From the IMG/VR virus record IMGVR_UViG_3300042896_001365, positions 1-44,746 of that record: DNA of 44,746 nucleotides. The stretch is one strand, 5' to 3'. Within the stretch, counting starts at the first letter, position 1, and each line of letters begins with the position of its first letter. A model generated the notes under the pieces. It ran no database searches, had not been told where the DNA came from, and saw only the letters and a program-made list of their open reading frames with translations. A program made the translations under genes and the position numbers. This document shows, piece after piece, positions 36,867 through 44,143 of the stretch. This stretch comes from a virus.

Positions 36867-37978
36867 TGCCTTACACAAGACCCACCTTGACCACGCTGCG
36901 CGACCAGGTGGCGCAGGATATCGCGATGGGGCTGCCCGGTTCCGATGCGCTGCTAAGATTTTCGAACCTGAATATCATGGGCGTGGCGCAAGCCAACCTG
37001 GCCAATTTGCATTATGGCTACCTGGACTGGATCGCGCGCCAGGCCGTGCCATTCACGTGTACCGATGAGTTTTTGGAAGGCTGGGCGGCGCTGAAGGGCA
37101 TCATCCGCAAACCTGCGACGCAAGCGGCCGGCGCAGTGACATTTGCCAGTTCGGCCGGAACGCTGATACCGGCCGGCGCCAACATGGTGCGCGGCGACGG
37201 CGTCGTTTTCACCGTGCAGGCGGCGGCCGGGAGCATTGGCGGGTCGATCACCGTGTCGGCGCTGGCCAGCCCGGATCTGACGGGCGCAGCCGGCGCCTTC
37301 GGCAACACCGCCGCGGGCGTGGCGATGACGTTGAGCCAGTCCATCGTCGGGGTGCAGTTGAGCGGCGCCGTGAGTACTGCCTTCATCGGCGGCAGCGACA
37401 TCGAGGTCGACGACAGCTTGCGTAACCGGATGCTGACGCAATACCAGACGCCGCCGCGCGGCGGTGCAAAAAACGATTACGAAACCTGGGCCAAGGAAGC
37501 GCCGGGCGTCACGCGGGCCTGGTGCGTGCCCAATTTGCTCGGCATCGGATCGGTCGTCGTCTACATCATGTTCGACAGCAGCGAGGCGGCGCACGGCGGT
37601 TTTCCGCAGGGCGCCAACGGCGTTGCGACCGGCGAGGTGCGCGGAACAGCGGCCACAGGCGAGCAATTGCTGGTGGCGAACCACATCTATTCGCTGCAGC
37701 CGGTGACCGCGTATGTCAGCGTCGCCGGACCGGTGGCCAGCCCGGTGGCCTTCACGATCCAGAATCTGCCGGTCGCCGCGCAAAGCATGGTGCAAAGCGC
37801 GATTGCTGACCTGTTTGTGCGCGACGGCGCGCCGGGCGGGACGATCCCGCTGGCGCACATCTGGTCCGCGATATCGAGTATTTCCGGCGTCGACAGTTTT
37901 GTCATCGCCTCGCCGGTCGTCGGTATTGTCAGCCCGGCTGGCGCGTTGCCGACGGTCGGCGCCATCACTTACATCTGA
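36866..37978 (+). CDS. Baseplate J-like protein gp47
   Basis: The 370-residue wedge protein shows RPTLTTLRDQVAQDIAMGLP, a region with GGSDIEVDDSLRNRMLTQYQ and the Baseplate_J core NDYETWAKEAPGVTRAWCVP. It should form the main wedge arm. Normal length. Confidence 0.92.
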   Translation: MPYTRPTLTTLRDQVAQDIAMGLPGSDALLRFSNLNIMGVAQANLANLHYGYLDWIARQAVPFTCTDEFLEGWAALKGIIRKPATQAAGAVTFASSAGTLIPAGANMVRGDGVVFTVQAAAGSIGGSITVSALASPDLTGAAGAFGNTAAGVAMTLSQSIVGVQLSGAVSTAFIGGSDIEVDDSLRNRMLTQYQTPPRGGAKNDYETWAKEAPGVTRAWCVPNLLGIGSVVVYIMFDSSEAAHGGFPQGANGVATGEVRGTAATGEQLLVANHIYSLQPVTAYVSVAGPVASPVAFTIQNLPVAAQSMVQSAIADLFVRDGAPGGTIPLAHIWSAISSISGVDSFVIASPVVGIVSPAGALPTVGAITYI

Positions 37979-37982
37979 TCCC

Positions 37983-38588
37983 ATGATGCCATCTTATTCT
38001 GCCGCCGATTACCTCGGCGCGATGCAGGCGCTATTGCCGCGCGGGAAAGTCTGGCCACGTGATCCCGACGCTACGCAAACCAAACTGCTGCTGGGCCTGG
38101 TGCAATCCTACGCGCGCAGCGATGCGCGGGCGCGGCAACTGCTGGTCGACGCCTTCCCGATAACCGCCGTCGAGCTGCTGACGGAGTGGGAAGCGTCGCT
38201 CGGCTTGCCCGACAGTTGCGCCGGCAGCCCGGGCACGATTGCGGAGCGTCAGGAACTCGTGCTGGCCAAGCTGCAGGAGCCGGGCGGCATGTCGAAGGTC
38301 TACTTCCTGAACCTGGCCGCCGCCCTTGGCTACCTGGACACGACGATCACCGAGTTCAGCCCGGCCGCATGCGAAATGAGTTGCGAAGCTCCCGTGGTCG
38401 ACGACAGTTGGCGCCTGGTGTGGACCGTGAACTTGCCGCACGAAGGCATCAATCACACATTTTTCTTATCGGATGCACGCTGCGACGGACGCATCGACAG
38501 TTATGCATTCGGTGCGCTGGAATGCCAGTTCATGAGGCTCAAGCCAGCGCACACCTACGTCATTTTCACTTACGAGGCAACAGCATGA
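37983..38588 (+). CDS. Tail protein gp48 (DUF2313/YmfQ)
   Basis: The 201-residue protein starts at ATG 37983, four bases past the gp47 stop. YLGAMQALLPRGKVWPRDPD and LLTEWEASLGLPDSCAGSPG, then TIAERQELVLAKLQEPGGMS, are the YmfQ signature. It ends the baseplate module and connects to fibre proteins. ATGA overlap with the next gene. Confidence 0.92.
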   Translation: MMPSYSAADYLGAMQALLPRGKVWPRDPDATQTKLLLGLVQSYARSDARARQLLVDAFPITAVELLTEWEASLGLPDSCAGSPGTIAERQELVLAKLQEPGGMSKVYFLNLAAALGYLDTTITEFSPAACEMSCEAPVVDDSWRLVWTVNLPHEGINHTFFLSDARCDGRIDSYAFGALECQFMRLKPAHTYVIFTYEATA

Positions 38589-39370
38589 AACGAATAGACG
38601 GACTCGACCGGGCACTGGACCTGTTCGGAACGGGCAAGGATGGCTTCAAGGCTCAGGTGCCCGGGGTCGCGCTGGCGACGCAAGTCAATCCAGCCTGGTT
38701 CAACGGGATACAGGAAGCGATCGTGCGCACGATCGAAGCGGCTGGCCTCGTGCTGTCGGCCAGCGATTACGATCAGTTCACGAGCGCAGTCGACAAAATC
38801 GCGAAGACCCGCGCCGATGAAGTGATCCCCAGCGGCACGCGGATGGTGTTTCACCAGACAGCAGCACCGGTGGGATGGACCAAGGACACGACGCTGAACA
38901 ACCGCGCACTGCGCATCGTCAGTGGCACGGCCGGGTCGGGTGGCACGGTCGATTTCACGACCGCGTTCGCTTCGCGCACGCCGACCGGTACCGTCTCCAC
39001 GACGGGCTCGACGACGGCGGCCGGTACTGTCTCGACGACGGGGTCGACGACCGCCGCCGGCACTGTCGGCAGCACGACGCTGACCATCGCACAGTTGCCG
39101 CCGCATGACCACACGATCACTACGGCAACCGGCGCCGATGGCGGCTCCAGGGTTGGGCGAGATGTCGCGGCAGGGGTCGCAACAGCGACATCGTCGACCG
39201 GCGGCGGCCAAGGACATGACCATGGCTTCACCGGATCCTCGGCCTCGATCTCTGCGACATCGACCTTCAGCGGTTCATCGACCTCGATCTCCGCGACATC
39301 GACCTTCAACGGTACGGCGATGGACTTCGCCGTCAAATACACCGACGTGATCATCGCGAGCAGAGACTGA
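38585..39370 (+). CDS. Tail fibre/collar-type protein with internal repeats
   Basis: The 261-residue protein begins MKRIDGLDRALDLFGTGKDG, sharing its N-terminal 80 residues with the fibre gene at 39701. VIPSGTRMVFHQTAAPVGWT is the phage collar motif and LPPHDHTITTATGADG the usual HxH stretch. Two sets of tandem repeats occur: TGTVSTTGSTTAA twice (about 39.0 kb) and SISATSTF twice (about 39.25 kb). It is probably a fibre or receptor-binding component. Confidence 0.82.
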   Translation: MKRIDGLDRALDLFGTGKDGFKAQVPGVALATQVNPAWFNGIQEAIVRTIEAAGLVLSASDYDQFTSAVDKIAKTRADEVIPSGTRMVFHQTAAPVGWTKDTTLNNRALRIVSGTAGSGGTVDFTTAFASRTPTGTVSTTGSTTAAGTVSTTGSTTAAGTVGSTTLTIAQLPPHDHTITTATGADGGSRVGRDVAAGVATATSSTGGGQGHDHGFTGSSASISATSTFSGSSTSISATSTFNGTAMDFAVKYTDVIIASRD

Positions 39371-39371
39371 C

Positions 39372-39704
39372 ATGGCAAAAATGGAACCCGGCAAATTCTG
39401 CCCGCTGATCAAGAAAGACTGCATCGGCATCGCCTGCAGCTGGTACACCCAGCTGCGCGGCACCAACCCGCAAACGGGCGAAGACGTCGACGACTGGCTG
39501 TGCGCGATCGTCGCGCTGCCGATGTTGCAGATCAACACTGCCAGCGAAGTGCGCCAGGGCGCCGCCGCGACCGAAAGCTTCCGCAACGCGGTCGTCGCCG
39601 ACTCGGCCGCCAGCCGCAGCGCCGCAGCCGCGATCGCGCAGGGGCTGCTGCAGCAGCAGCCGAACACCGCACCGAATATCAAACTGATTGGAGACACACA
39701 ATGA
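39372..39704 (+). CDS. Conserved Cys-containing phage protein in the fibre region
   Basis: The 110-residue protein starts MAKMEPGKFCPLIKKDCIGI, then ACSWYTQLRGTNPQTGEDVD and WLCAIV. Four Cys (C10, C17, C22 and C44) could bind a metal. The second half is an Ala-rich helix. From memory this family is widespread between tail-fibre genes of similar phages, with unknown function. It overlaps the next fibre by ATGA. Confidence 0.68.
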   Translation: MAKMEPGKFCPLIKKDCIGIACSWYTQLRGTNPQTGEDVDDWLCAIVALPMLQINTASEVRQGAAATESFRNAVVADSAASRSAAAAIAQGLLQQQPNTAPNIKLIGDTQ

Positions 39705-41137
39705 AGCGTATCGCAACCGCGAACCGGGCCATCGACCTGTTCGGCGCCGGCAAGGACGGCTTCAAATCCGCCGTGCCCGGCGTGTCTGACCCGACGTATT
39801 GCAGCCCTCAGTGGTTCAATTTTCTGCAGGAGGCGATCGTGCGCACGATCGAGCAAGCGGGGATGACGCCGTCGGATGATTATGACCAGTTTGCCAAGGC
39901 GCTGACGATTGTGACAACGGCCCAGGCGACGCGGGCTGAAGTCGCACTGGTGGCTACTGAACTGGCGCGGGACGCATCATTTGTTACCGGTCCAAAGTAC
40001 GGCACCGAGGCGCTGGGTCGCATTGCTGTAGCCGATGGCGTCAATTACTTGGTGCAGGGTTCTGGCGATGTTGCGGCGTATGAATACCGTCGCACGAATA
40101 GCACGACAAGCATGCTGATTGCGATTTATCCGAGCGCGGCATCAGTCGCAAATATTGATTCAAGGATTTCAAAAATATCTTCGAACGACTATGCACTCGT
40201 ATTCACAGACGCCCAGTTACATATTGCTGCGGCAATCCTGAAAAATGGCGGGTTCGCTATTGCTGATTTACGGGCTACTTCGGCAACGGGTGGTAACTAT
40301 TCCCCGGAAACACTAACAGTTGGCGGTGCACGACTTAAAAGCGATGCCAGTACAGACTATGTAGTACAGATAACAGACTCAGCCGGGAGGATAGCATTTG
40401 GTATCAAGAACACAGGGGAATTAGTGGTAGGGAAAATAACAGCTACCGAAGCTAATATTTCTGGCCTTGGATCGGGGGGGTCTTCTGGACCAACTCTCGA
40501 TCAAATCGGGAGTTACTTTGGCCTATTGAATATTTCCCCAACAGTTGCTTATGCAATTGGTGATAGCACAGTTGCTGCGTATGCCGGAGGTACGGCAATT
40601 CTTGATCTTGTTATCAGCAGCCGTACAAAAAATAGTCTTGCAGTGCCAGGCCAAACAATCGCACAGCAAAAGTCAGTATGGCAATCAGCGACAGTAAATC
40701 CGGTTTTGGTCGGATGGGTTGTTATTCAGATCGGGCTGAATGACCTTGTGCCCTCCGAGGCCGCGTCTGTCGCAATTGCAAGAATCCAAGATCTTGTTGC
40801 AACAGTACGTACAAAAATTGGATCAAGCAAGCCTATTCTTATTTCGCAAATGACGCCATGCCGTCAGAGGCTTACTGATATATACGGTTCAACAAATGGC
40901 CCAATAAGTTATCAAAAATGGCTAGATATAAACTCTGCGATAGCGGGTTCCGGGTCAACTCCGATTACAGGGGTCGAGGGAAGAATTACTTCTCACGTTG
41001 AACTAATGAATGACGGTACTGGAAACTTACTATCTACTTATAATACTGGGGATAACATTCACCCAAATACTGCCGGTCGTCAGATCAATGCAACAGCATG
41101 GGTTAATGGATTACAAGCCGCACGTATTGCATCATAA
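39701..41137 (+). CDS. Tail fibre with C-terminal SGNH hydrolase domain
   Basis: The 478-residue protein starts at ATG 39701. Residues 1-85 copy the fibre anchor of the gene at 38585 (RAIDLFGAGKDGFKSAVPGV). The middle is beta-rich. The last 190 residues form an SGNH/GDSL domain: block I AYAIGDSTVAAY (nucleophile Ser), block III IQIGLND (Asn) and block V DNIHPN (Asp/His). It may de-esterify or deacetylate host surface polysaccharide. From about 40.1 kb on, the DNA is clearly more AT-rich than the upstream anchor, which indicates a swapped receptor-binding domain. Confidence 0.87.
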   Translation: MKRIATANRAIDLFGAGKDGFKSAVPGVSDPTYCSPQWFNFLQEAIVRTIEQAGMTPSDDYDQFAKALTIVTTAQATRAEVALVATELARDASFVTGPKYGTEALGRIAVADGVNYLVQGSGDVAAYEYRRTNSTTSMLIAIYPSAASVANIDSRISKISSNDYALVFTDAQLHIAAAILKNGGFAIADLRATSATGGNYSPETLTVGGARLKSDASTDYVVQITDSAGRIAFGIKNTGELVVGKITATEANISGLGSGGSSGPTLDQIGSYFGLLNISPTVAYAIGDSTVAAYAGGTAILDLVISSRTKNSLAVPGQTIAQQKSVWQSATVNPVLVGWVVIQIGLNDLVPSEAASVAIARIQDLVATVRTKIGSSKPILISQMTPCRQRLTDIYGSTNGPISYQKWLDINSAIAGSGSTPITGVEGRITSHVELMNDGTGNLLSTYNTGDNIHPNTAGRQINATAWVNGLQAARIAS

Positions 41138-41152
41138 ATTAAAGGGAATAAA

Positions 41153-41860
41153 ATGTCTTTGAACATCAATATAGCAGGTGCGAATTTTACTAAGTTTATC
41201 GGGTTAGCTGCCCCATACTCAATTCTTTCTGGGCTTGTCGGACTGTACAAATTTGGAACAAATGGGGGCGTTACTAATCTTTCGGGTGGTAGTAACTTGA
41301 TAGTATTAGGAGCCCCGGTCGTCGGAGTAAATTCATTTGTCGGTGGAATAGCAAATGGATATGATACCGGCCTTTCAGATACTACTGATTTTACGTATAT
41401 CGCAGTCGCCAAACGAATCAGCAGTTCTGCAATGCTGATCGGTAATTTTAATAGTGTATCTACAGATGCTGATATTGGCTCTATTCTCGGTCAGGCGGTT
41501 GGGAGTGCTGCAGTTACCGCTCCGAATGTCAATACAAATCTTGGTACAACTAAAGCAATGACGGGCGTAGTAGGTGATGTTTGCTTCTTTGCTGCGACAT
41601 GCTCTGGCAACACCATTACTGTTTATTTTGGCAATGGAAACGCGCTTATTTCCTCAACATTTACCGGGGGAATCCGATCCCTTGATTCAGCAGAGACAAT
41701 CAAAATTGCAAAGCACAATTATCCTGGTTACTACATTGCAGATGAAGAAATTTATCTTGCTGGTGTGCATAACGTAGGGCTGTCGGGTTCGGATATTGCT
41801 ACTGTGTATCAAGACTTGCGAAGCTACTATTACGGTCTTGGCGTGACAACGACAATGTAG
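41153..41860 (+). CDS. Lectin-like tail-fibre accessory protein
   Basis: The 235-residue protein has a beta-sandwich pattern typical of LamG/concanavalin-like domains (FTYIAVAKRISSSAMLIGNF, then VCFFAATCSGNTITVYFGNG). It is AT-rich like the end of the previous gene, so both were probably acquired together. It may be a second receptor-binding subunit or bind the fibre tip. No chaperone motif is seen. AAAGGG precedes the ATG. Confidence 0.65.
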   Translation: MSLNINIAGANFTKFIGLAAPYSILSGLVGLYKFGTNGGVTNLSGGSNLIVLGAPVVGVNSFVGGIANGYDTGLSDTTDFTYIAVAKRISSSAMLIGNFNSVSTDADIGSILGQAVGSAAVTAPNVNTNLGTTKAMTGVVGDVCFFAATCSGNTITVYFGNGNALISSTFTGGIRSLDSAETIKIAKHNYPGYYIADEEIYLAGVHNVGLSGSDIATVYQDLRSYYYGLGVTTTM

Positions 41861-42069
41861 TTAATGATCCTCTCGACAAACCTGATCCCTCGCGGATTCG
41901 ATGCGGTCACGATCTAGCCCTTCATTTTCATGCGGCCAGATCAGCGCGCTATCTTCTATCGCCATCATTTTGCCTCGCTGCCGAGATTCGGGCATACCGC
42001 CGTCAGATCGAGGTCGGTAGCATCACGCTCGACCAGGCGCTAGCCGTGCTCAAATAAAAAAGGAATCCC
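41861..42069. other. Gap with a possible gene remnant
   Basis: No complete gene is supported. In the plus strand a frame stays open without a usual start codon and ends at 42057. Its last part reads AAEIRAYRRQIEVGSITLDQ, a normal-looking protein end. This may be the tail of a gene whose front was replaced when the AT-rich fibre cassette was acquired. Confidence 0.4.
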
Positions 42070-42399
42070 ATGGCAATCGAACCACCCAGCCCAGCCGACA
42101 GCGTGGCCGGTATCAAATACGCAACGCTGATTTTCGCCTTCGTCGGTGCGGCCGTGTCGCTCAGCTACGCGAAAGAGATGACGCGGCCCCAGGCGCTGAC
42201 CGCGATCATCGTCGGCACTGTCGTAGCCGTGATGGCGACGCCGCTGGCATTGCATTACCTCGGACTGGCAAACGAACTGGAGCGCGCCATCGCTTTCTTC
42301 GCCGGCCTGGCCGCGATGCGCTCGGTGCCGGTCTTCTTTTCACTGATCGACCGCCTGCGCGACATCAAGTTGCCTTGGCTCTCGGATCCAAAGGAGTGA
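42070..42399 (+). CDS. Holin-like membrane protein 1
   Basis: The 109-residue protein has three hydrophobic segments, at about residues 18-36 (ATLIFAFVGAAVSLSYA), 42-62 (ALTAIIVGTVVAVMATPLAL) and 72-92. The charged C-terminus is DIKLPWLSDPKE. It stands directly before the lysis genes, with AAGGA in front of the ATG. A class I type holin is likely. Confidence 0.72.
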   Translation: MAIEPPSPADSVAGIKYATLIFAFVGAAVSLSYAKEMTRPQALTAIIVGTVVAVMATPLALHYLGLANELERAIAFFAGLAAMRSVPVFFSLIDRLRDIKLPWLSDPKE

Positions 42400-42404
42400 G
42401 CATC

Positions 42405-42650
42405 ATGACTGCAGCAATCATCATTCAGGACCTGGCCAGTGCCTATATTTTTTTTGTTGGCACGATGGCGCTTAATCGGATGACCAACAAAACGCGCCAC
42501 GCGGTGCGCTACGCCCATATCGCCCTGGTCGTCGGTAGCGCCGCCGGCATCGCATCCGGTTTCGTCGCGCGCGACATTTTTGAAACCATTTTTGCGGTTG
42601 GGGTGGCGCTGTACCTGGCGGCGAATCAACGCGCTGGAGAAAACGCATGA
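42405..42650 (+). CDS. Holin/antiholin-like membrane protein 2
   Basis: From ATG 42405 (AGGAG nine bases upstream) the 81-residue protein has hydrophobic segments at about residues 5-22, 32-50 and 57-72. It ends in a charged tail overlapping the endolysin start by ATGA. Two adjacent small membrane proteins before the endolysin are typical for holin plus antiholin. Which is which cannot be told. Confidence 0.68.
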   Translation: MTAAIIIQDLASAYIFFVGTMALNRMTNKTRHAVRYAHIALVVGSAAGIASGFVARDIFETIFAVGVALYLAANQRAGENA

Positions 42651-43129
42651 GCCCGAATCTGCAAGCCTTCCTCGACATGCTGGCGGTATCTGAAGGCACG
42701 TCGACCAGCCCGGCCACGCGCTGCGATGGCTACGACGTGATCGTCACTGGCGCCGACCGCAAGCCCGAGATTTTCACCGACTTCAGCGCGCATCCATTCG
42801 CGGGCGGCCGCAAGAGCAAGGTCATCAACAGCCGCGGCTTGACCTCGAACGCATCAGGCCGCTATCAGCATATGCTGCGCGACTGGGCGCATTACCGCGA
42901 CCTGCTCAAGCTGCCAGACTTCGGCCCGGCAGCGCAAGACAAGTGGGCGATCCAGTTGATCCGCGAGCGCCGCGCGCTGCTCGACATCGAAGCGGGGCGC
43001 TTTGCCAACGCAGTCAGCAAGTGCTGCAACATCTGGGCCTCGCTGCCCGGCGCTGGCTACAATCAGCCCGAGCATCCGATCGAGCGCCTGCAGGTGGCGT
43101 TTCTGCGCGCCGGCGGGGTGCTGGCTTGA
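42647..43129 (+). CDS. Endolysin, lambda R-type lytic transglycosylase
   Basis: The 160-residue protein is clearly like lambda R (GH104). It has AFLDMLAVSEGTS with catalytic Glu16, then CDGYDVIVTGADRKPEIFTD, SNASGRYQHMLRDWAHYRD and the end CCNIWASLPGAGYNQPEHPI. It cleaves the glycan strands with formation of anhydro-muramic ends. There is no signal peptide, so release needs a holin. Overlaps the next start (TTGA). Confidence 0.95.
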   Translation: MSPNLQAFLDMLAVSEGTSTSPATRCDGYDVIVTGADRKPEIFTDFSAHPFAGGRKSKVINSRGLTSNASGRYQHMLRDWAHYRDLLKLPDFGPAAQDKWAIQLIRERRALLDIEAGRFANAVSKCCNIWASLPGAGYNQPEHPIERLQVAFLRAGGVLA

Positions 43130-43497
43130 GCGCGCTGTCTCGCGTGCTGCGGCAAGGTCCTGGTGGCTTGTTGATGTTCGAGTGCCCCGGTTGCGATGGT
43201 CCACATGGAATCCATGTAGGTGAGGGTTCCGGTCCGCGCTGGACGTGGGACGGCAATGCCGAACGGCCGACATTTTTACCGTCGATCCTTGTCAGTGGTG
43301 TAATGCCGATGACAGATGCGCAGCATAAGGCATGGATGCGAAAAGAGACACCGGTTCCTCCCGCGATACCGTTTATCTGCCATTCCTTTGTCGTCGATGG
43401 CCAGATCCAGTTTCTGCCCGACTGCACGCATGCGCTCGCTGGTCAGACCGTGCCGATCCCGGATTGGGCTACAACGATGATCGAGGACGCATCGTGA
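43126..43497 (+). CDS. DUF6527 family protein in the lysis cassette
   Basis: The TTG at 43126 gives 123 residues, SRVLRQGPGGLLMFECPGCD at the start, then RWTWDGNAERPTFLPSILVS, CHSFVVDGQIQFLPDCTHAL and AGQTVPIPDW. This is the DUF6527 pattern (often mis-annotated as ammonia monooxygenase), common beside phage lysis genes; its role is unknown. CPGC and the CH/DCTH residues may bind zinc. The ATG at 43174 would remove the conserved VLRQ segment, so TTG is preferred. Confidence 0.78.
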   Translation: MSALSRVLRQGPGGLLMFECPGCDGPHGIHVGEGSGPRWTWDGNAERPTFLPSILVSGVMPMTDAQHKAWMRKETPVPPAIPFICHSFVVDGQIQFLPDCTHALAGQTVPIPDWATTMIEDAS

Positions 43498-43847
43498 GCG
43501 CGCTGGTGCAACGGATCATCGCTGCCTTGCTGCTGGTGGTGCTGGCCGGTACCGGCGCTGGTTGGTGGCTGGCCGCGCGCGATCGTGACCAGGTGCGCAT
43601 CGATCTGGATACCGAGCGCGCAATCAGCAATGTCTTGCGCACCGACATTACCAAGCAGAACACGGCAGTCGATGCGCTGGCCAAGGCCAAGGCAGCAGCG
43701 GATGCGCGCGGTGCGCTGGCGCAGCAGCTGGCCACGGCGAACGGAAAGCGCTTCGATGGCGCGCTGGCGCAGATCGCAGCCGCCCACGCCACCACCTGCG
43801 CCGAGGCCATGCCGGCCGTCAACTTGTTGCTGGAGTCGATTCGATGA
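43494..43847 (+). CDS. Rz-like inner-membrane spanin
   Basis: From GTG 43494 (GTGA overlap) the 117-residue protein has one N-terminal membrane helix (IIAALLLVVLAGTGAGWWLA) and a periplasmic coiled coil (QVRIDLDTERAISNVLRTDI, then DALAKAKAAADARGAL). It should act with the outer-membrane lipoprotein encoded next to fuse inner and outer membranes at lysis. Confidence 0.85.
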   Translation: MSALVQRIIAALLLVVLAGTGAGWWLAARDRDQVRIDLDTERAISNVLRTDITKQNTAVDALAKAKAAADARGALAQQLATANGKRFDGALAQIAAAHATTCAEAMPAVNLLLESIR

Positions 43848-44128
43848 ACACACGAAAAAATTTCGATATTTCGCAATTTCGATATTTCGCAATTTCGGGC
43901 ATTATCCTGCTGGCCGGATGCGCCGGCGCGCCGACGGCGACAGTGCGCGTCGACGTGCCGGTGTTCGTGCCGTGCATCGCCGCGGTGCCGGCCCGGCCGG
44001 TGTTCGAATTCGCGCTACTCGACCCAGCCGCCAGCGATGGCGAGAAGATCCTGGCGCTGGCGCGGGACTGGCCGCGTGGCCGGAAATATGAGGGTGAACT
44101 GGAGGCGGTGGTGGAGGGGTGCCGGTAG
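43844..44128 (+). CDS. Rz1-like outer-membrane spanin lipoprotein
   Basis: The 94-residue protein has a signal sequence with lipobox (IILLAGCAG, Cys26 as lipidation site). The remainder is Pro-, Ala- and Val-rich (TVRVDVPVFVPCIAAVPARP). Unlike lambda Rz1 it is not nested in Rz but overlaps it by only 4 bp (ATGA), a separated spanin pair. The N-terminal positively charged part is encoded by an unusual ATTTCG repeat. Confidence 0.85.
   Translation: MNTRKNFDISQFRYFAISGIILLAGCAGAPTATVRVDVPVFVPCIAAVPARPVFEFALLDPAASDGEKILALARDWPRGRKYEGELEAVVEGCR
43859..43898 (+). repeat. ATTTCG tandem repeat inside the Rz1 signal region
   Basis: Five consecutive 8-bp units of the form ATTTCGNN (ATTTCGAT, ATTTCGCA, alternating) cover codons 6-17 of Rz1. 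The effective 16-bp unit repeats 2.4 times. It encodes DISQFRYFAIS. It is AT-rich within a GC-rich cassette and probably arose by slippage. Confidence 0.8.
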
Positions 44129-44143
44129 TTCAGGCACTCCTTA

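Noticed and set aside
38990-39310. Fibre gene repeats as a diversity-generating retroelement target
   Set aside because: No reverse transcriptase gene and no template repeat were seen; the repeats are ordinary tandem units in a fibre.
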